In this document: positions 52,381 to 60,922 of the stretch, in pieces
Layout of the letters: every line of letters starts with the position of its first letter
Numbering within the stretch: position 1 is the first letter of the stretch
From: Rikenellaceae bacterium
Lineage (GTDB): Bacteria; Bacteroidota; Bacteroidia; Bacteroidales; Rikenellaceae
Assembly (NCBI GenBank): GCA_902362705.1
Contig: CABIXK010000002.1
Span: forward strand, 142,732 to 206,731
Direction of reading: 5' to 3'
Length of the DNA: 64,000 bases
The notes under the pieces: generated by a model
Seen by the model: the letters and a program-made list of their open reading frames with translations, nothing else
Told to the model about the DNA's origin: nothing
The model's database searches: none
Position numbers and translations under genes: made by a program

Positions 52381-53433
52381 ATGTTCAAGGAAAACAGGGG
52401 CGAGGTGCTGCACGGCATTCTGCTCATCGTGCTCTTCTCGTTCTCGGCGTTCTACATCGCCGGATTCGACTTCGTCAGGCGGCTGTCGCTCAGCCCGCTC
52501 ATCGTGGGCATCGTGCTGGGCATGCTCTACGCCAACAGCCTGCGCAACAAGCTGCCCGAGACGTGGGTGCCGGGCATCCGCTTCTGCTCGAAGACGCTGC
52601 TGCGCCTGGGCGTCGTGCTCTACGGCTTCCGCCTCACGTTCCAGCAGGTGGCCGAGATCGGCCCCACGGCCGTGGCGGTCGACGCCGTCGTCGTCGCCGG
52701 GACGCTCGCGCTGGGCCTCGTGCTGGGCCGGCTGCTGCGCCTCGACTCCGAGACGGCCCTCATGACCTCGACCGGCAGCGCCATCTGCGGCGCCGCGGCC
52801 GTGCTGGGCGCCGAGCCGGTGGTGCGCTGCGAGGCCCACAAGACCGCCGTGGCCGTGTCGACGGTGGTCCTCTTCGGCACGCTCTCCATGTTCCTCTACC
52901 CGGTGATGTACCGCGCCGGGTGGCTCGACGGCCTCTCGCCGCAGGCGCTGGCCGTCTACGTCGGCGCGACGCTCCACGAGGTGGCCCACGTGGTGGGGGC
53001 GGGCGACGCCGTCGACGCCGCCGGGGGCGACATCGCCGCTGCGGCGACGATCGCCAAGATGATCCGCGTGATGATGCTCGCCCCGGTGCTGGTGGCGATG
53101 AGCTTCGTGCTGGCGCGCCGCCGCAAGGGCGTCCCCGAGGCCGGCGGCGGGAAGATCGCGATTCCGTGGTTCGCCTTCTGGTTCGTGGCCGTCATCGGCC
53201 TCAACTCGCTGCTCGAGAGCGCCTCGTTCATCCCTGCCGACGCGCTGCGCGCCGTCGTGGGGGCGATCAACGACTTCGACACCTTCCTGCTGACGATGGC
53301 CATGACGGCACTCGGCGCCGAGACCAGCGCCGACAAGTTCCGGCAGGCGGGCGCCAAGCCCTTCCTCTTGGCCGGCGGGCTCTTCGTATGGCTGGTCGTC
53401 GGGGGCTACTTCCTCGCCCGCTGGATTTGTTGA
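52381..53433 (+). CDS. YeiH/UPF0324-family membrane protein (putative sulfate exporter)
   Basis: 350 aa with about ten transmembrane helices. Family blocks: LSLSPLIVGIVLGMLYAN, RLGVVLYGFRLTFQQV, STGSAICGAAAVLGAEPV, VGATLHEVAHVVGAGDA, and NDFDTFLLTMAMTALGAETSADKFRQAG near the C terminus. Annotated elsewhere as a sulfate exporter on weak evidence. Follows the DHH gene by 25 bp. Confidence 0.93.
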   Translation: MFKENRGEVLHGILLIVLFSFSAFYIAGFDFVRRLSLSPLIVGIVLGMLYANSLRNKLPETWVPGIRFCSKTLLRLGVVLYGFRLTFQQVAEIGPTAVAVDAVVVAGTLALGLVLGRLLRLDSETALMTSTGSAICGAAAVLGAEPVVRCEAHKTAVAVSTVVLFGTLSMFLYPVMYRAGWLDGLSPQALAVYVGATLHEVAHVVGAGDAVDAAGGDIAAAATIAKMIRVMMLAPVLVAMSFVLARRRKGVPEAGGGKIAIPWFAFWFVAVIGLNSLLESASFIPADALRAVVGAINDFDTFLLTMAMTALGAETSADKFRQAGAKPFLLAGGLFVWLVVGGYFLARWIC

Positions 53434-53473
53434 TCGCGTATCCCGCCGGGTTCGGGCGCTGCCGCTCCTGCGG

Positions 53474-54037
53474 CTACGGCCGGGGCCCGGGCGCCGCGTC
53501 GTGCTCCGAGTAGCGGAGCACGTGTTCCCTCACGAAGTCCGCGAAACGGCGGACTTCGTCGTGCGTGAGCCTCGCCGGGCGGCTCAGCGGCAGGAGCGCG
53601 TGGGGCTCGAAGGGGCGGCTGTAGGAGGGGTGGAGGTAGTCGCAGGGGTTCTCGACGAAGCCCAGACGGGCGTAGAAGTCGCGGCGCCGGCGGGTGGGCA
53701 CGTCGACGGGCGGCTCGATCTCCAGAATCACGGGCGCGGGATCGGCGGCGCAGAAGGCCTCCAGGGCCCGCGTGCCGAGGTTGCGGCCCCGCATCGCGGG
53801 GTCGAAGGCGAGGTACTCGATGTAGCGGAAGCCCTCGCCCCGCCAGTGGTAGAGGATGCCGACGATGCGTCCGTCGAGGCGGATGGCGTCGGCCGTGAAG
53901 CGGGGATCGGCCAGTGCGGCGTCGTAGTCGGCGTCGGCGCGCCGTTCGCAGCGCGGGAAGCTCTCCTCGTAGATGCGCCGGGCCTCGGCCCAGCCGCTCT
54001 CGGAGCGCGACCGCAAGGGGGTGAATCGGAGTTCCAT
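53474..54037 (-). CDS. GNAT-family N-acetyltransferase
   Basis: 187 aa from MELRFTPLRSRSE; longer frames begin in low-complexity sequence. The acetyl-CoA site is FRYIEYLAFDPAMRGRNLGTRALEAF (Q/R-x-x-G-x-G/A variant RGRNLGT), preceded by the acceptor-side strand GRIVGILYHW and followed by DFYARLGFVENPCDYLHP. Target unknown; single gene, convergent with yeiH. Confidence 0.88.
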   Translation of the reverse strand: MELRFTPLRSRSESGWAEARRIYEESFPRCERRADADYDAALADPRFTADAIRLDGRIVGILYHWRGEGFRYIEYLAFDPAMRGRNLGTRALEAFCAADPAPVILEIEPPVDVPTRRRRDFYARLGFVENPCDYLHPSYSRPFEPHALLPLSRPARLTHDEVRRFADFVREHVLRYSEHDAAPGPRP

Positions 54038-54177
54038 GGGGCGATTTTCGGACCAAGATAGGCAATTTCCGCCGCCCGTGCAAGGGACCGCGGCTCCGTC
54101 GGGCGAAGGGAAAAAGGGGCAGGGGCTTTTAATTCTCGCCGAAAATGAATATCTTGCAGGGATAAAACGCCGATAAG

Positions 54178-55314
54178 ATGAAACAACGATTGGTCGCACT
54201 CGATGTCCTGCGGGGCCTGACGGTCGGGGGGATGATCCTGGTCAACACCCCCGGCACGTGGAACTACGTCTATGCTCCGCTGCGCCACGCGGTGTGGAAC
54301 GGACTGACGCCCGCCGACCTGGTTTTCCCCTTCTTCCTCTTCATGATGGGCATGTCGATGTATCTCTCGCTGCGCCGCACGGGCTTCCGCCTCGACCGCC
54401 CGCTGCTGGGGCGCATCGTGCGGCGCACGGCGGCGATCTACCTCATCGGCACGGCCATCTACGCTCTGGCGACCTTTCTCGGGGCGCTGCGCGGTGCGGC
54501 GGCCGACCCCGCCGCGGCGAGCCCTTGGAGCGAGGCCTTCGCCGCGCTCGCTCGCGTGCGGCTGACGGGGGTGCTGCAGCGTCTGGCCTTCGCCTACGGC
54601 ATCGGCGCGGTGCTGGCCACCACGCTCCGCTACCGCACGCTGGTGTGGATCATCGGCCTGCTGCTGGCCCTCTACGGGGCGATCCTGCTCGCGGGCGACG
54701 GCTTCGTCTACGGCCCCGAGAACATCCTCTCGCGCGTCGACGTGGCCTGCTTCGGCGCCGAGCGCATCTATTGGGACAACGGCGTCGACCCCGAGGGGCT
54801 GCTGGGGCTCATCCCCTCCGTCGCCCACCTGCTGCTGGGCTTCTGCGCCGGGCGCCTCTGCCTCGAGGGCGGGGCGATGGAGGAGCGGCTGAACCGCCTC
54901 TTCGTCTTCGGCGCGCTGCTCCTCTTCGGCGGCCTGCTGCTCCACTACGGCCTGCCGCTCAACAAGAAGGTGTGGTCGCCCTCGTTCGTGCTCGCCACGA
55001 GCGGCTTCGCGTCGCTGCTGCTCGCCCTGCTGGTGTGGGCCATCGACGTGCGGGGCCGCTTCCGCCGCACGGCGGCCTTCGAGGTGTTCGGTGTCAATCC
55101 CCTCTTCTGCTACGTCTTCAGCGAGGTGGCGGCCATACTCCTCGTCTCGCTGCCCGTCGGCGGGCCGAGCGCCGCCCGCAGGCTCTACGGCGCGCTGGCC
55201 GCTCTCATGGGCGACGGCTACGCGGCGTCGCTCCTCTACGGGCTGCTCTTCACGGCCTTCTGCTGGGGTGTGGGCTACGCGCTCTACCGCCGGCGCATCT
55301 GCATCCGCATCTGA
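54178..55314 (+). CDS. HGSNAT/NagX-like membrane acyltransferase (DUF5009/DUF1624 type)
   Basis: 378 aa with about ten transmembrane helices. N-terminal RLVALDVLRGLTVGGMILVNTPGTW is the conserved opening of heparan-alpha-glucosaminide N-acetyltransferase relatives, followed by the TPADLVFPFFLFMMG block. LTGVLQRLAFAYGIG and FGVNPLFCYVFSE are further landmarks. Bacterial members (NagX and related) are thought to move acetyl groups across the inner membrane to sugars. A TATCTTG box lies ~25 bp upstream. Proximity to a GH84 gene makes a link to amino-sugar use plausible but unproven. Confidence 0.9.
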   Translation: MKQRLVALDVLRGLTVGGMILVNTPGTWNYVYAPLRHAVWNGLTPADLVFPFFLFMMGMSMYLSLRRTGFRLDRPLLGRIVRRTAAIYLIGTAIYALATFLGALRGAAADPAAASPWSEAFAALARVRLTGVLQRLAFAYGIGAVLATTLRYRTLVWIIGLLLALYGAILLAGDGFVYGPENILSRVDVACFGAERIYWDNGVDPEGLLGLIPSVAHLLLGFCAGRLCLEGGAMEERLNRLFVFGALLLFGGLLLHYGLPLNKKVWSPSFVLATSGFASLLLALLVWAIDVRGRFRRTAAFEVFGVNPLFCYVFSEVAAILLVSLPVGGPSAARRLYGALAALMGDGYAASLLYGLLFTAFCWGVGYALYRRRICIRI

Positions 55315-55336
55315 GCCCTGTTTCGGATAATTTCGC

Positions 55337-55344
55337 TATATTTG
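55337..55344 (+). promoter_or_regulatory. -7 box for nucleotidyltransferase gene
   Basis: TATATTTG, 42 nt before the ATG at 55387. Confidence 0.55.
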
Positions 55345-55386
55345 ATCTCGGAAACGAACGACACACAACATAAATCACACAATCAG

Positions 55387-56286
55387 ATGAAACCTACGTT
55401 ATTCGTACTGGCTGCGGGTATGGGTTCGCGCTACGGCGGACTGAAGCAGCTCGACGGTCTGGGCCCCAACGGCGAGACCATCATGGATTATTCGATCTTC
55501 GACGCCATCCGCGGCGGCTTCGGCAAGGTCGTCTTCGTCATCCGCAAGGATTTCGAGCAGGACTTCCGCGAGAAGGTCCTCTCGAAGTACGAGAACCACA
55601 TCCCCGTGGAGGTGGTCTTCCAGTCGATCGACGACCTGCCCGAGGGCTTCACCCGCCCCGAAGAGCGCGTCAAGCCGTGGGGTACCAACCACGCCGTGCT
55701 GATGGGCAAGGAGGTCATCAAGGAACCCTTCGCCGTCATCAACGCCGACGACTTCTACGGTCGCGACGGCTTCCGCGTGCTGGGCGAGTGGCTGTCGAAG
55801 GCCGACGGTCGCGACGCCTACTGCATGGTGGGCTACCGCGTGGGCAACACCCTCTCGGAGAGCGGTACGGTGGCGCGCGGCATCTGCCAGACCAACGCTG
55901 AGGGCTACCTCACGGGCGTGGTCGAGCGCACCGACATCGTCCGCATCGACGGCAAGATCACCTTCACGGGCGACGACGGCCGGCCGGAGACGACGGCCGA
56001 GACTACTCCCGTGTCGATGAACATGTGGGGCTTCACCCCCGACTACTTCGCCTACTCGGAGGAGCACTTCCGCAAGTTCCTCGCTGAGAACATCTCCAAG
56101 CCGAAGGCCGAGTTCTTCATCCCGCTCGTAGTCAACGATCTGATCGTGAGCGGCAAGGCCACGGTCGAGGTGCTCGACACGACGGCCAAGTGGTTCGGCG
56201 TGACCTACGCCGCCGACCGCCAGGGCGTCGTCGACAAGATCCGCGCCCTCATCGACGCCGGCGAATACCCCGAGAAGCTTTGGTAG
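55387..56286 (+). CDS. Sugar-phosphate nucleotidyltransferase-like protein
   Basis: 299 aa from MKPTLFVLAAGMGSRYGGLKQ. The NTP-binding loop LAAGMGSRYGGLKQLDGLGPNGE and the metal Asp in FAVINADDFYGRD define the nucleotidyltransferase fold; MVGYRVGNTLSESGTVARGIC, MNMWGFTPDYFAY and TAKWFGVTYAADR are typical of this Bacteroidetes/Clostridia group. Activates a sugar phosphate to NDP-sugar; the sugar is unknown. Monocistronic with a strong terminator. Confidence 0.92.
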   Translation: MKPTLFVLAAGMGSRYGGLKQLDGLGPNGETIMDYSIFDAIRGGFGKVVFVIRKDFEQDFREKVLSKYENHIPVEVVFQSIDDLPEGFTRPEERVKPWGTNHAVLMGKEVIKEPFAVINADDFYGRDGFRVLGEWLSKADGRDAYCMVGYRVGNTLSESGTVARGICQTNAEGYLTGVVERTDIVRIDGKITFTGDDGRPETTAETTPVSMNMWGFTPDYFAYSEEHFRKFLAENISKPKAEFFIPLVVNDLIVSGKATVEVLDTTAKWFGVTYAADRQGVVDKIRALIDAGEYPEKLW

Positions 56287-56309
56287 GAGCCTGCCTTACT
56301 GTCATGCGC

Positions 56310-56345
56310 ACCGCCCGCAGCCGTCATCCGGCTGCGGGCGGTTTC
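56310..56345 (+). terminator. Terminator of nucleotidyltransferase gene
   Basis: 14-bp perfect stem (56310-56323 with 56329-56342) followed by TTTCG. Probably the last clearly chromosomal signal before the integrated element. Confidence 0.8.
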
Positions 56346-56447
56346 GTTCGGTGGGGTGGCGCTCCGGGCCCGGGCGACGGACCCGGCTGCGGGGCTGCCC
56401 GGGGGAGGTGTCGCGGGCGTCGGGGGATGCGCCGAAGGCAGGATGCC

Positions 56448-56561
56448 GAAAAAAACCGCGCCCGACTTTCGTCAGACGCGGTTTGCTGTGCCCAGGACAA
56501 TATTCGAAAACGGCAATTTCGGGAGTATTCGGAATATGTTGAAAATAGGGCGTTTATTGAT
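56448..56561 (-). ncRNA. Possible minus-strand small RNA with intrinsic terminator
   Basis: On the minus strand a TACCTTTG box (56575-56568) is followed ~100 nt later by a hairpin (56453-56484; 8-bp stem, inner 3-bp stem) and a T7 run. The promoter lacks a good -33 box, so support is moderate. It could instead be a terminator alone. Confidence 0.35.
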
Positions 56562-56631
56562 ATATTGCAAAGGTAATCAATAATTTGTAATTCTCGACAT
56601 TATTGCGTAACATTGCAAGGAATTTCAACGT

Positions 56632-56670
56632 GTGGTGCAACGGTGGTGCAAATTTTATAACTTGCACCAC
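56632..56670 (+). promoter_or_regulatory. GTGGTGCAA direct and inverted repeats upstream of integrase
   Basis: GTGGTGCAA at 56632-56640 and 56643-56651, and its inverse TTGCACCAC at 56662-56670, the last two flanking a 10-bp AT spacer. 19 bp before the integrase ATG. Candidate attachment core or integrase/excisionase binding and autoregulatory site. Confidence 0.55.
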
Positions 56671-56689
56671 GGAATAAAGTTTTTGCAAG

Positions 56690-58015
56690 ATGGCATCGGT
56701 TACGGCTTTCATACGGGTATCGAGAAAACGCATAGATCGGGCGAACATTCGCTTCCGTCTGCGGGATGGTCGGAATATTCAGTTGTTCCACGCCTCCGAG
56801 TTGGAGATCAATCCTTCGGACTGGGATGCGACCAGGCAGGAGATCAAGGCAAAGGTGCTTTACGATGCGGAGAAGCGGGCCGCCTTCAACCGGGCCGTGG
56901 CCGACCGCAAGAACATGATGCTGGAGATATACAACGCTGCGACGGTCAAAGAGAATTTGACATCCGACTGGCTGGAATTGGAAATCGACAAACGTCTGCA
57001 CCCTGAAAAGTATATCGTCGAGGAACACCGGCAAACGTTCTTTGAGGCTTACGAAGAGTTTGTCGAGAAACGCAAGTTATCGGACTGGCGGGTGCGGGCC
57101 ATTCGGGTTGTGATCCGTGCGTTGAGGCGCTATGAACTCTATGCCTGCCGGATGGTGGATAGCCGCTTTGTACTCGACTTCGACACGGTAACGCCGCTTG
57201 TGCTGCGGGACTTCGAGGAGTTTCTGCGCAACGAACATACCTTTTGCGGGCAGTATCCCGATATTTACGAGGCGGTACCCGAAAGCCGGACGCCTCAACC
57301 GAGAGGGCAGAATACGATCAACGGCATCCTCACCAAGCTGCGCACGTTCTTCATCTGGGCGAACGACGTAGGCAAGACGACGAACAACCCGTTTCGGAAC
57401 TATGCTGTCGAGGAATGCGTTTACGGCACGCCCTTTTACATTTCAATAGAAGAGCGCAACAAGATTTACCGCACGAACCTCGCCCGGCATCCGCAACTGT
57501 CCACGCAGCGGGATATTTTCGTGTTCCAATGCCTGATCGGCTGCCGTGTGGGCGACCTCTACAAACTGACACGGGACAACCTGATCGGCGGGGCGGTCGA
57601 GTATATTCCTCGTAAGACGAAGGACGGCCATCCGGTAACGGTGCGAGTTCCCCTCAACACGATAGCCCGTGAAATACTGGACCGCTATGCCGGTTATGTC
57701 GGGCCTGGGCTACTCCCTCTGATTGCCGAACAGCAGTATAACCGGGCCATCAAACGGATATTCCTTGCTGCCGGGTTGAGGCGCAAGGTTACGATACTGA
57801 ACCCGCTAACCCGAGAGGCAGAGCAACGGCCGATTTGGGAGGTAGCCTCGTCGCACCTCGCCCGCCGGGCATTTGTCGGCAACCTCTACAAGCAAGTAAA
57901 GGACCCGAATTTGGTCGGAGCGTTGAGCGGTCACAAGGAGGGCAGCCGGGCATTCGCCCGCTATCGGGACATCGACGAGGAGATGAAAACGGAACTGGTT
58001 AAAATGTTGGAGTAA
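56690..58015 (+). CDS. Tyrosine recombinase (integrase) of the element
   Basis: 441 aa. The N-terminal ~100 residues are the arm-binding region of Bacteroidetes integrases (IRFRLRDGRNIQLFHASELEI), a core-binding SAM-like domain spans ~110-230, and the catalytic domain ~250-441. Catalytic residues: Arg286 (GCRVGDLYKL), Lys near 309-311, His389-x-x-Arg392 (SSHLARRAF), His415 (LSGHKEGS) and nucleophile Tyr425 (FARYRDID). Complete and apparently active. Palindromic repeats lie directly upstream. Mediates integration and excision of the element by site-specific strand exchange. Confidence 0.95.
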   Translation: MASVTAFIRVSRKRIDRANIRFRLRDGRNIQLFHASELEINPSDWDATRQEIKAKVLYDAEKRAAFNRAVADRKNMMLEIYNAATVKENLTSDWLELEIDKRLHPEKYIVEEHRQTFFEAYEEFVEKRKLSDWRVRAIRVVIRALRRYELYACRMVDSRFVLDFDTVTPLVLRDFEEFLRNEHTFCGQYPDIYEAVPESRTPQPRGQNTINGILTKLRTFFIWANDVGKTTNNPFRNYAVEECVYGTPFYISIEERNKIYRTNLARHPQLSTQRDIFVFQCLIGCRVGDLYKLTRDNLIGGAVEYIPRKTKDGHPVTVRVPLNTIAREILDRYAGYVGPGLLPLIAEQQYNRAIKRIFLAAGLRRKVTILNPLTREAEQRPIWEVASSHLARRAFVGNLYKQVKDPNLVGALSGHKEGSRAFARYRDIDEEMKTELVKMLE

Positions 58016-58027
58016 ATAATAAGGGCT

Positions 58028-59155
58028 ATGAAATTGATGGTCAAGACCGACAAGTGCGTCGAACTGTTGAAAGAGATACAGCTTGGATTACGTCTTTATT
58101 GTTTCAATATTCATTGTAGCGATAAGTTCGCAGGAATTATAAAAGAAGCTGACAACAAAGGCGAAGCCATTAGGCAATACTACAAGGATAAATCGGGTAA
58201 AGATAGATTCTTAACCGATGAAGAGGCAATTCAAAGCGTGTTCGACAAAGATGACATTTTTTGTCGTTTGGCCTTTCTCAAAGCATTAACTTTTTATGTG
58301 CTTTCTCCAATGGTCAAAATTGCCGATAAACATCAGCAGCTTGAGTACGTAAAAGTTTGTACAGTTCGAGACCCATACGCCGCTGTTATTCTGGATACCG
58401 TAGAATCATTCGGGGAACCTATCTATGTTAAAGATTTAGAAGACGAATTTATGGAGGTTTGCCCGGATATGGATAGTATCGGAAAATACTTGTCACTTGC
58501 GTTGTCAAAGTATGACGAAGTAAAATTACCTTGCAGAAAGAAACGGTACTCGATGGATGATTTGGTTTTCGGCGATAATGGGTATTCCCGCCACATCCGA
58601 AAAGCAGAATCCATAGGACTAATTACCAAAGAGGAGGCAGAAACGATATTGGTATCTATATGGCAGGTAATTGATCGGGCTAACACAATCTTTGACTGGA
58701 TTGCGGAAATGTATGCTAAAATTGAATCGTTAATACCGTCCAATGGTTCTTATAATGCGAATGTTCAAGCGGCCCCAGATGCACAAAGTGCCCATTTCTC
58801 CGTCAATAAATCCTATGATGAAATGCAGCGGATATTGACTGCTTTACAGCAACAGGGGTTTGTTTCTAACGACACAGACGTTAGTACGTTCTATTATCGA
58901 ATGACAGGACAAGGTACACCAACGAGCAATAAAATAGAATGGATAAAGAAAGGGAAGAAGCAGAAAAACACTATAAGTAAGCGGGGGCTGGTATATTTTA
59001 TCGAGGCATTTACGGGTGGTAGCGTGAACAAGGCTCGGGATTGCACCGACAAAATAGACAATATATTTGGGTTGTCATTATCTTCCTCAACAATCAATAG
59101 CACTGCGGTTTGTGAATATAAGACGGAATTGGACCGTATTTTACAAGGAGAATAA
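58028..59155 (+). CDS. AT-rich cargo protein of unknown function
   Basis: 375 aa, 12 bp after the integrase. Base composition is strikingly AT-rich compared with everything else in the window, a sign of recent acquisition. No domain is recognised. Mostly helical by appearance; N-terminal half has KADNKGEAIRQYYKDKSGKDRFL and a Cys-containing CRLAFLKALTFYVLSP. The C-terminal ~90 residues resemble a small helical domain with KSYDEMQRILTALQQQGFV and a basic KIEWIKKGKKQKNTISKRG, the kind of tail seen on many Bacteroidales mobile-element proteins. Its int-adjacent position is where accessory (e.g. defence or exclusion) genes often sit; that role is speculation. Confidence 0.85.
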   Translation: MKLMVKTDKCVELLKEIQLGLRLYCFNIHCSDKFAGIIKEADNKGEAIRQYYKDKSGKDRFLTDEEAIQSVFDKDDIFCRLAFLKALTFYVLSPMVKIADKHQQLEYVKVCTVRDPYAAVILDTVESFGEPIYVKDLEDEFMEVCPDMDSIGKYLSLALSKYDEVKLPCRKKRYSMDDLVFGDNGYSRHIRKAESIGLITKEEAETILVSIWQVIDRANTIFDWIAEMYAKIESLIPSNGSYNANVQAAPDAQSAHFSVNKSYDEMQRILTALQQQGFVSNDTDVSTFYYRMTGQGTPTSNKIEWIKKGKKQKNTISKRGLVYFIEAFTGGSVNKARDCTDKIDNIFGLSLSSSTINSTAVCEYKTELDRILQGE

Positions 59156-59377
59156 AATCTATACGGGACTATTTGCACGCTGAAACCTGCATTGTGCGTA
59201 CTTTGCAATGGGACTAACGGGACTATCCTGTTAGTCCCGTATTGTTTACGTACACTTGACTACCGACTTTTGCAATGTCCGATAGCGAATGATTCACGGC
59301 GTTCGCTGGATCCGTCGAACAAGCGCACCCCGTGAAGTGTAGCGGAAGGGCGGAACTCCATAAAACGAATAAAAATT
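59156..59377. other. Intergenic region with hairpin and regulatory repeats
   Basis: A 12-bp hairpin (59210-59238) is made of GGGACTAAC/GTTAGTCCC arms; GGGACTA also occurs at 59165. TTTACGTACACT follows at 59245-59256 and recurs at 62662. No gene seen. Confidence 0.5.
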
Positions 59378-59692
59378 ATGGAGGCAAATTTAATCGAACT
59401 GGCAAAGGCTTGTCCCGAAGCTATTATCTCGGTCAAGGTCGGCGATCTGATCGAGGCGAACGAAGCTCTTGTTGCAAAGACGAAGGAGCAGTTGGAGCAA
59501 ATCATTACCGACCAATCCGTAGAGACCTATCCCAGCCGGGAGAAGGTGGCGGAATTGCTGGACGTCGATTTATCGACCCTTTGGCGGTGGGCGAAACGTG
59601 GATTGCTTGTGCCTGTCGAAGTCGGCGGGAAGCGTCGCTATAAGATGTCGGATGTACGTCGGATGCTCAACAACGGGAGGGCTGCGCTATGA
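59378..59692 (+). CDS. Excisionase-like helix-turn-helix protein
   Basis: 104 aa. Residues ~50-100 form an HTH_17/MerR-like winged helix (YPSREKVAELLDVDLSTLWRWAKRGLLVPVEVGGKRRYKMSDV), the architecture of Xis and TorI-type factors. The N-terminal helix (LIELAKACPEAIISVKVGDLI) may mediate dimerisation. Likely partner of the integrase or regulator of the early gene set. Its stop overlaps the following start by 4 bp. Confidence 0.88.
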   Translation: MEANLIELAKACPEAIISVKVGDLIEANEALVAKTKEQLEQIITDQSVETYPSREKVAELLDVDLSTLWRWAKRGLLVPVEVGGKRRYKMSDVRRMLNNGRAAL

Positions 59693-60018
59693 AAAAGAGA
59701 AAAGCGGCCGTAGCCGCCCCTATAAGTACATACAAAGATAGCCATAATTCCGCACTTATCCAAGCCGACACGCAGAAAGTCCGCAAGGCCATCGTTCTCG
59801 AAATGCTCAAGGAGGGTATGCAGGCCACGGCCATGGGGCTGAATGTGATGCTCGGAGCCAACGACGCCCGGCGTTGGATGACCGAGGTACGGAGAAAGAC
59901 GCAGGATTATATCGTTAAAACCTATCCTTTGCGGGACCGTCGGGTCGTCTATCGGTTGGTGCAGGTTCCGGCGGAACCAACTCTTTTCAGCGGGCAGGAG
60001 GACGCCGATCATGAATAA
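59689..60018 (+). CDS. Small basic protein of unknown function
   Basis: 109 aa. Lys/Arg-rich N terminus (MKKRKAAVAAP), then helical ALIQADTQKVRKAIVLEMLKEG and ANDARRWMTEVRRK. The sequence ALIQADTQKVRKAIVLEMLKEG...GLNVMLGANDARRWMTEVRR looks like a winged-helix or DNA-binding domain that selects on start of replication; not identified. Overlaps the HTH gene by 4 bp and the nuclease gene by 8 bp, so it is translated as part of one operon. Confidence 0.75.
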   Translation: MKKRKAAVAAPISTYKDSHNSALIQADTQKVRKAIVLEMLKEGMQATAMGLNVMLGANDARRWMTEVRRKTQDYIVKTYPLRDRRVVYRLVQVPAEPTLFSGQEDADHE

Positions 60019-60466
60019 GCCCCGCTATCGGAAGCCGCAAGCGGTGAAAGACCTTGAACAGCTGGCCCTCGAACATTTCCGCCGGGAGCATCCCAATTTC
60101 CCCGAATACGCCATCGCTCCGCAATCCTACCGGGACGACACGGCAAACGGGCTGACCCGCTGCGTGGTCGATTTCATCCGCTACAACGGCGGGCAGGCCG
60201 AACGTATCAATACTACGGGAATGCCCGAACAGCGGGGCGGGCGGATCGTATGGCGCAAATCCAACACCACGAAAGGCAGCGCAGACATATCGGCCACGAT
60301 TGCGGGTCGCTCGGTGAAAATCGAGGTGAAGATCGGCCCAGACCGTCAGAGCGAAACGCAACGCTGTTACCAGGCTGACATCGAGCGGGCCGGCGGGCTG
60401 TACTTCATAGCCAAAGATTTCACATCGTTCGTCGAGTGGTACGATGCTAACTTCAGACGGGTATAG
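60011..60466 (+). CDS. VRR-NUC-like PD-(D/E)XK nuclease
   Basis: 151 aa. Restriction-like nuclease core: GSADISATIAGRSVKIEVKIG supplies Asp92, Glu105 and Lys107, followed by QSETQRCYQADIERAGGLYFIA, the Q/Y motif of the VRR-NUC family. An earlier helix with Glu16 (KDLEQLALEHF) completes the active site. Such genes are common in phages and mobile elements and act as endonucleases or junction resolvases. It overlaps the preceding gene by 8 bp. Confidence 0.85.
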   Translation: MNKPRYRKPQAVKDLEQLALEHFRREHPNFPEYAIAPQSYRDDTANGLTRCVVDFIRYNGGQAERINTTGMPEQRGGRIVWRKSNTTKGSADISATIAGRSVKIEVKIGPDRQSETQRCYQADIERAGGLYFIAKDFTSFVEWYDANFRRV

Positions 60467-60468
60467 TT

Positions 60469-60918
60469 ATGGAGACACTCGAAACCGTCAAGCTGTCGAA
60501 GCAGCAGGAGTTGGCCCGTTACCGTCAGCGGCCCGAGGCGAAGTCCTACATCGTCAAGAAACTCGGGGAGCAGATCGAAGCGCTGGAGAACTGCGTGGAC
60601 CTCAACGACAGCGGCGTAGACAATCAGTTGCTGATCTTGTTGCGTGACACGATATGGAAAGCTCTGAATGTCGAGAATCGGGACGATGCGCTGATTATAG
60701 GCATGAGGCTGACATCCAATCCCGAAATCAAGCGTATCGGATTGGCCGATTTAATCTATACCACAAAGTTAGACGACCCGCAGAAAGGGTTGTATGAGCT
60801 GCTGGAGATAGGGAAGTGTGACCGCCGAGGTATTGCCGCCCACGACAAGGATGCCGTCCCGAGTGCCAGGTATGCTTTCGATTTGATTCTCGAGGGTATC
60901 GATAACTTCAAAATGTAG
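60469..60918 (+). CDS. Element protein of unknown function
   Basis: 149 aa, helical, no domain recognised. N-terminal EALENCVDLNDSGVDNQLLILLRDTIWKALNVENRDD and C-terminal SARYAFDLILEGIDNF. Sits 2 bp after the nuclease and 4 bp before the RepA-like ATPase, so it is likely cofactor or regulator within the replication/processing operon. Confidence 0.75.
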   Translation: METLETVKLSKQQELARYRQRPEAKSYIVKKLGEQIEALENCVDLNDSGVDNQLLILLRDTIWKALNVENRDDALIIGMRLTSNPEIKRIGLADLIYTTKLDDPQKGLYELLEIGKCDRRGIAAHDKDAVPSARYAFDLILEGIDNFKM

Positions 60919-60922
60919 CGTC

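Larger units (their letters stand above)
56343..56689. other. Junction region between chromosome and integrated element
   Basis: GC falls sharply near 56490. It holds a possible minus-strand small RNA (56448-56561) and the GTGGTGCAA repeats at 56632-56670, but no gene. The left attachment site should lie here; I could not find a matching direct repeat near 63.5-64 kb, so the far end may be outside the window. Confidence 0.4.

Noticed and set aside
56190..56576. Short gene between nucleotidyltransferase and integrase
   Set aside because: Begins within the previous gene in another frame and crosses its terminator.
56343..56689. tRNA gene as the integration target
   Set aside because: No tRNA-like fold or anticodon arm found on either strand around the integrase.
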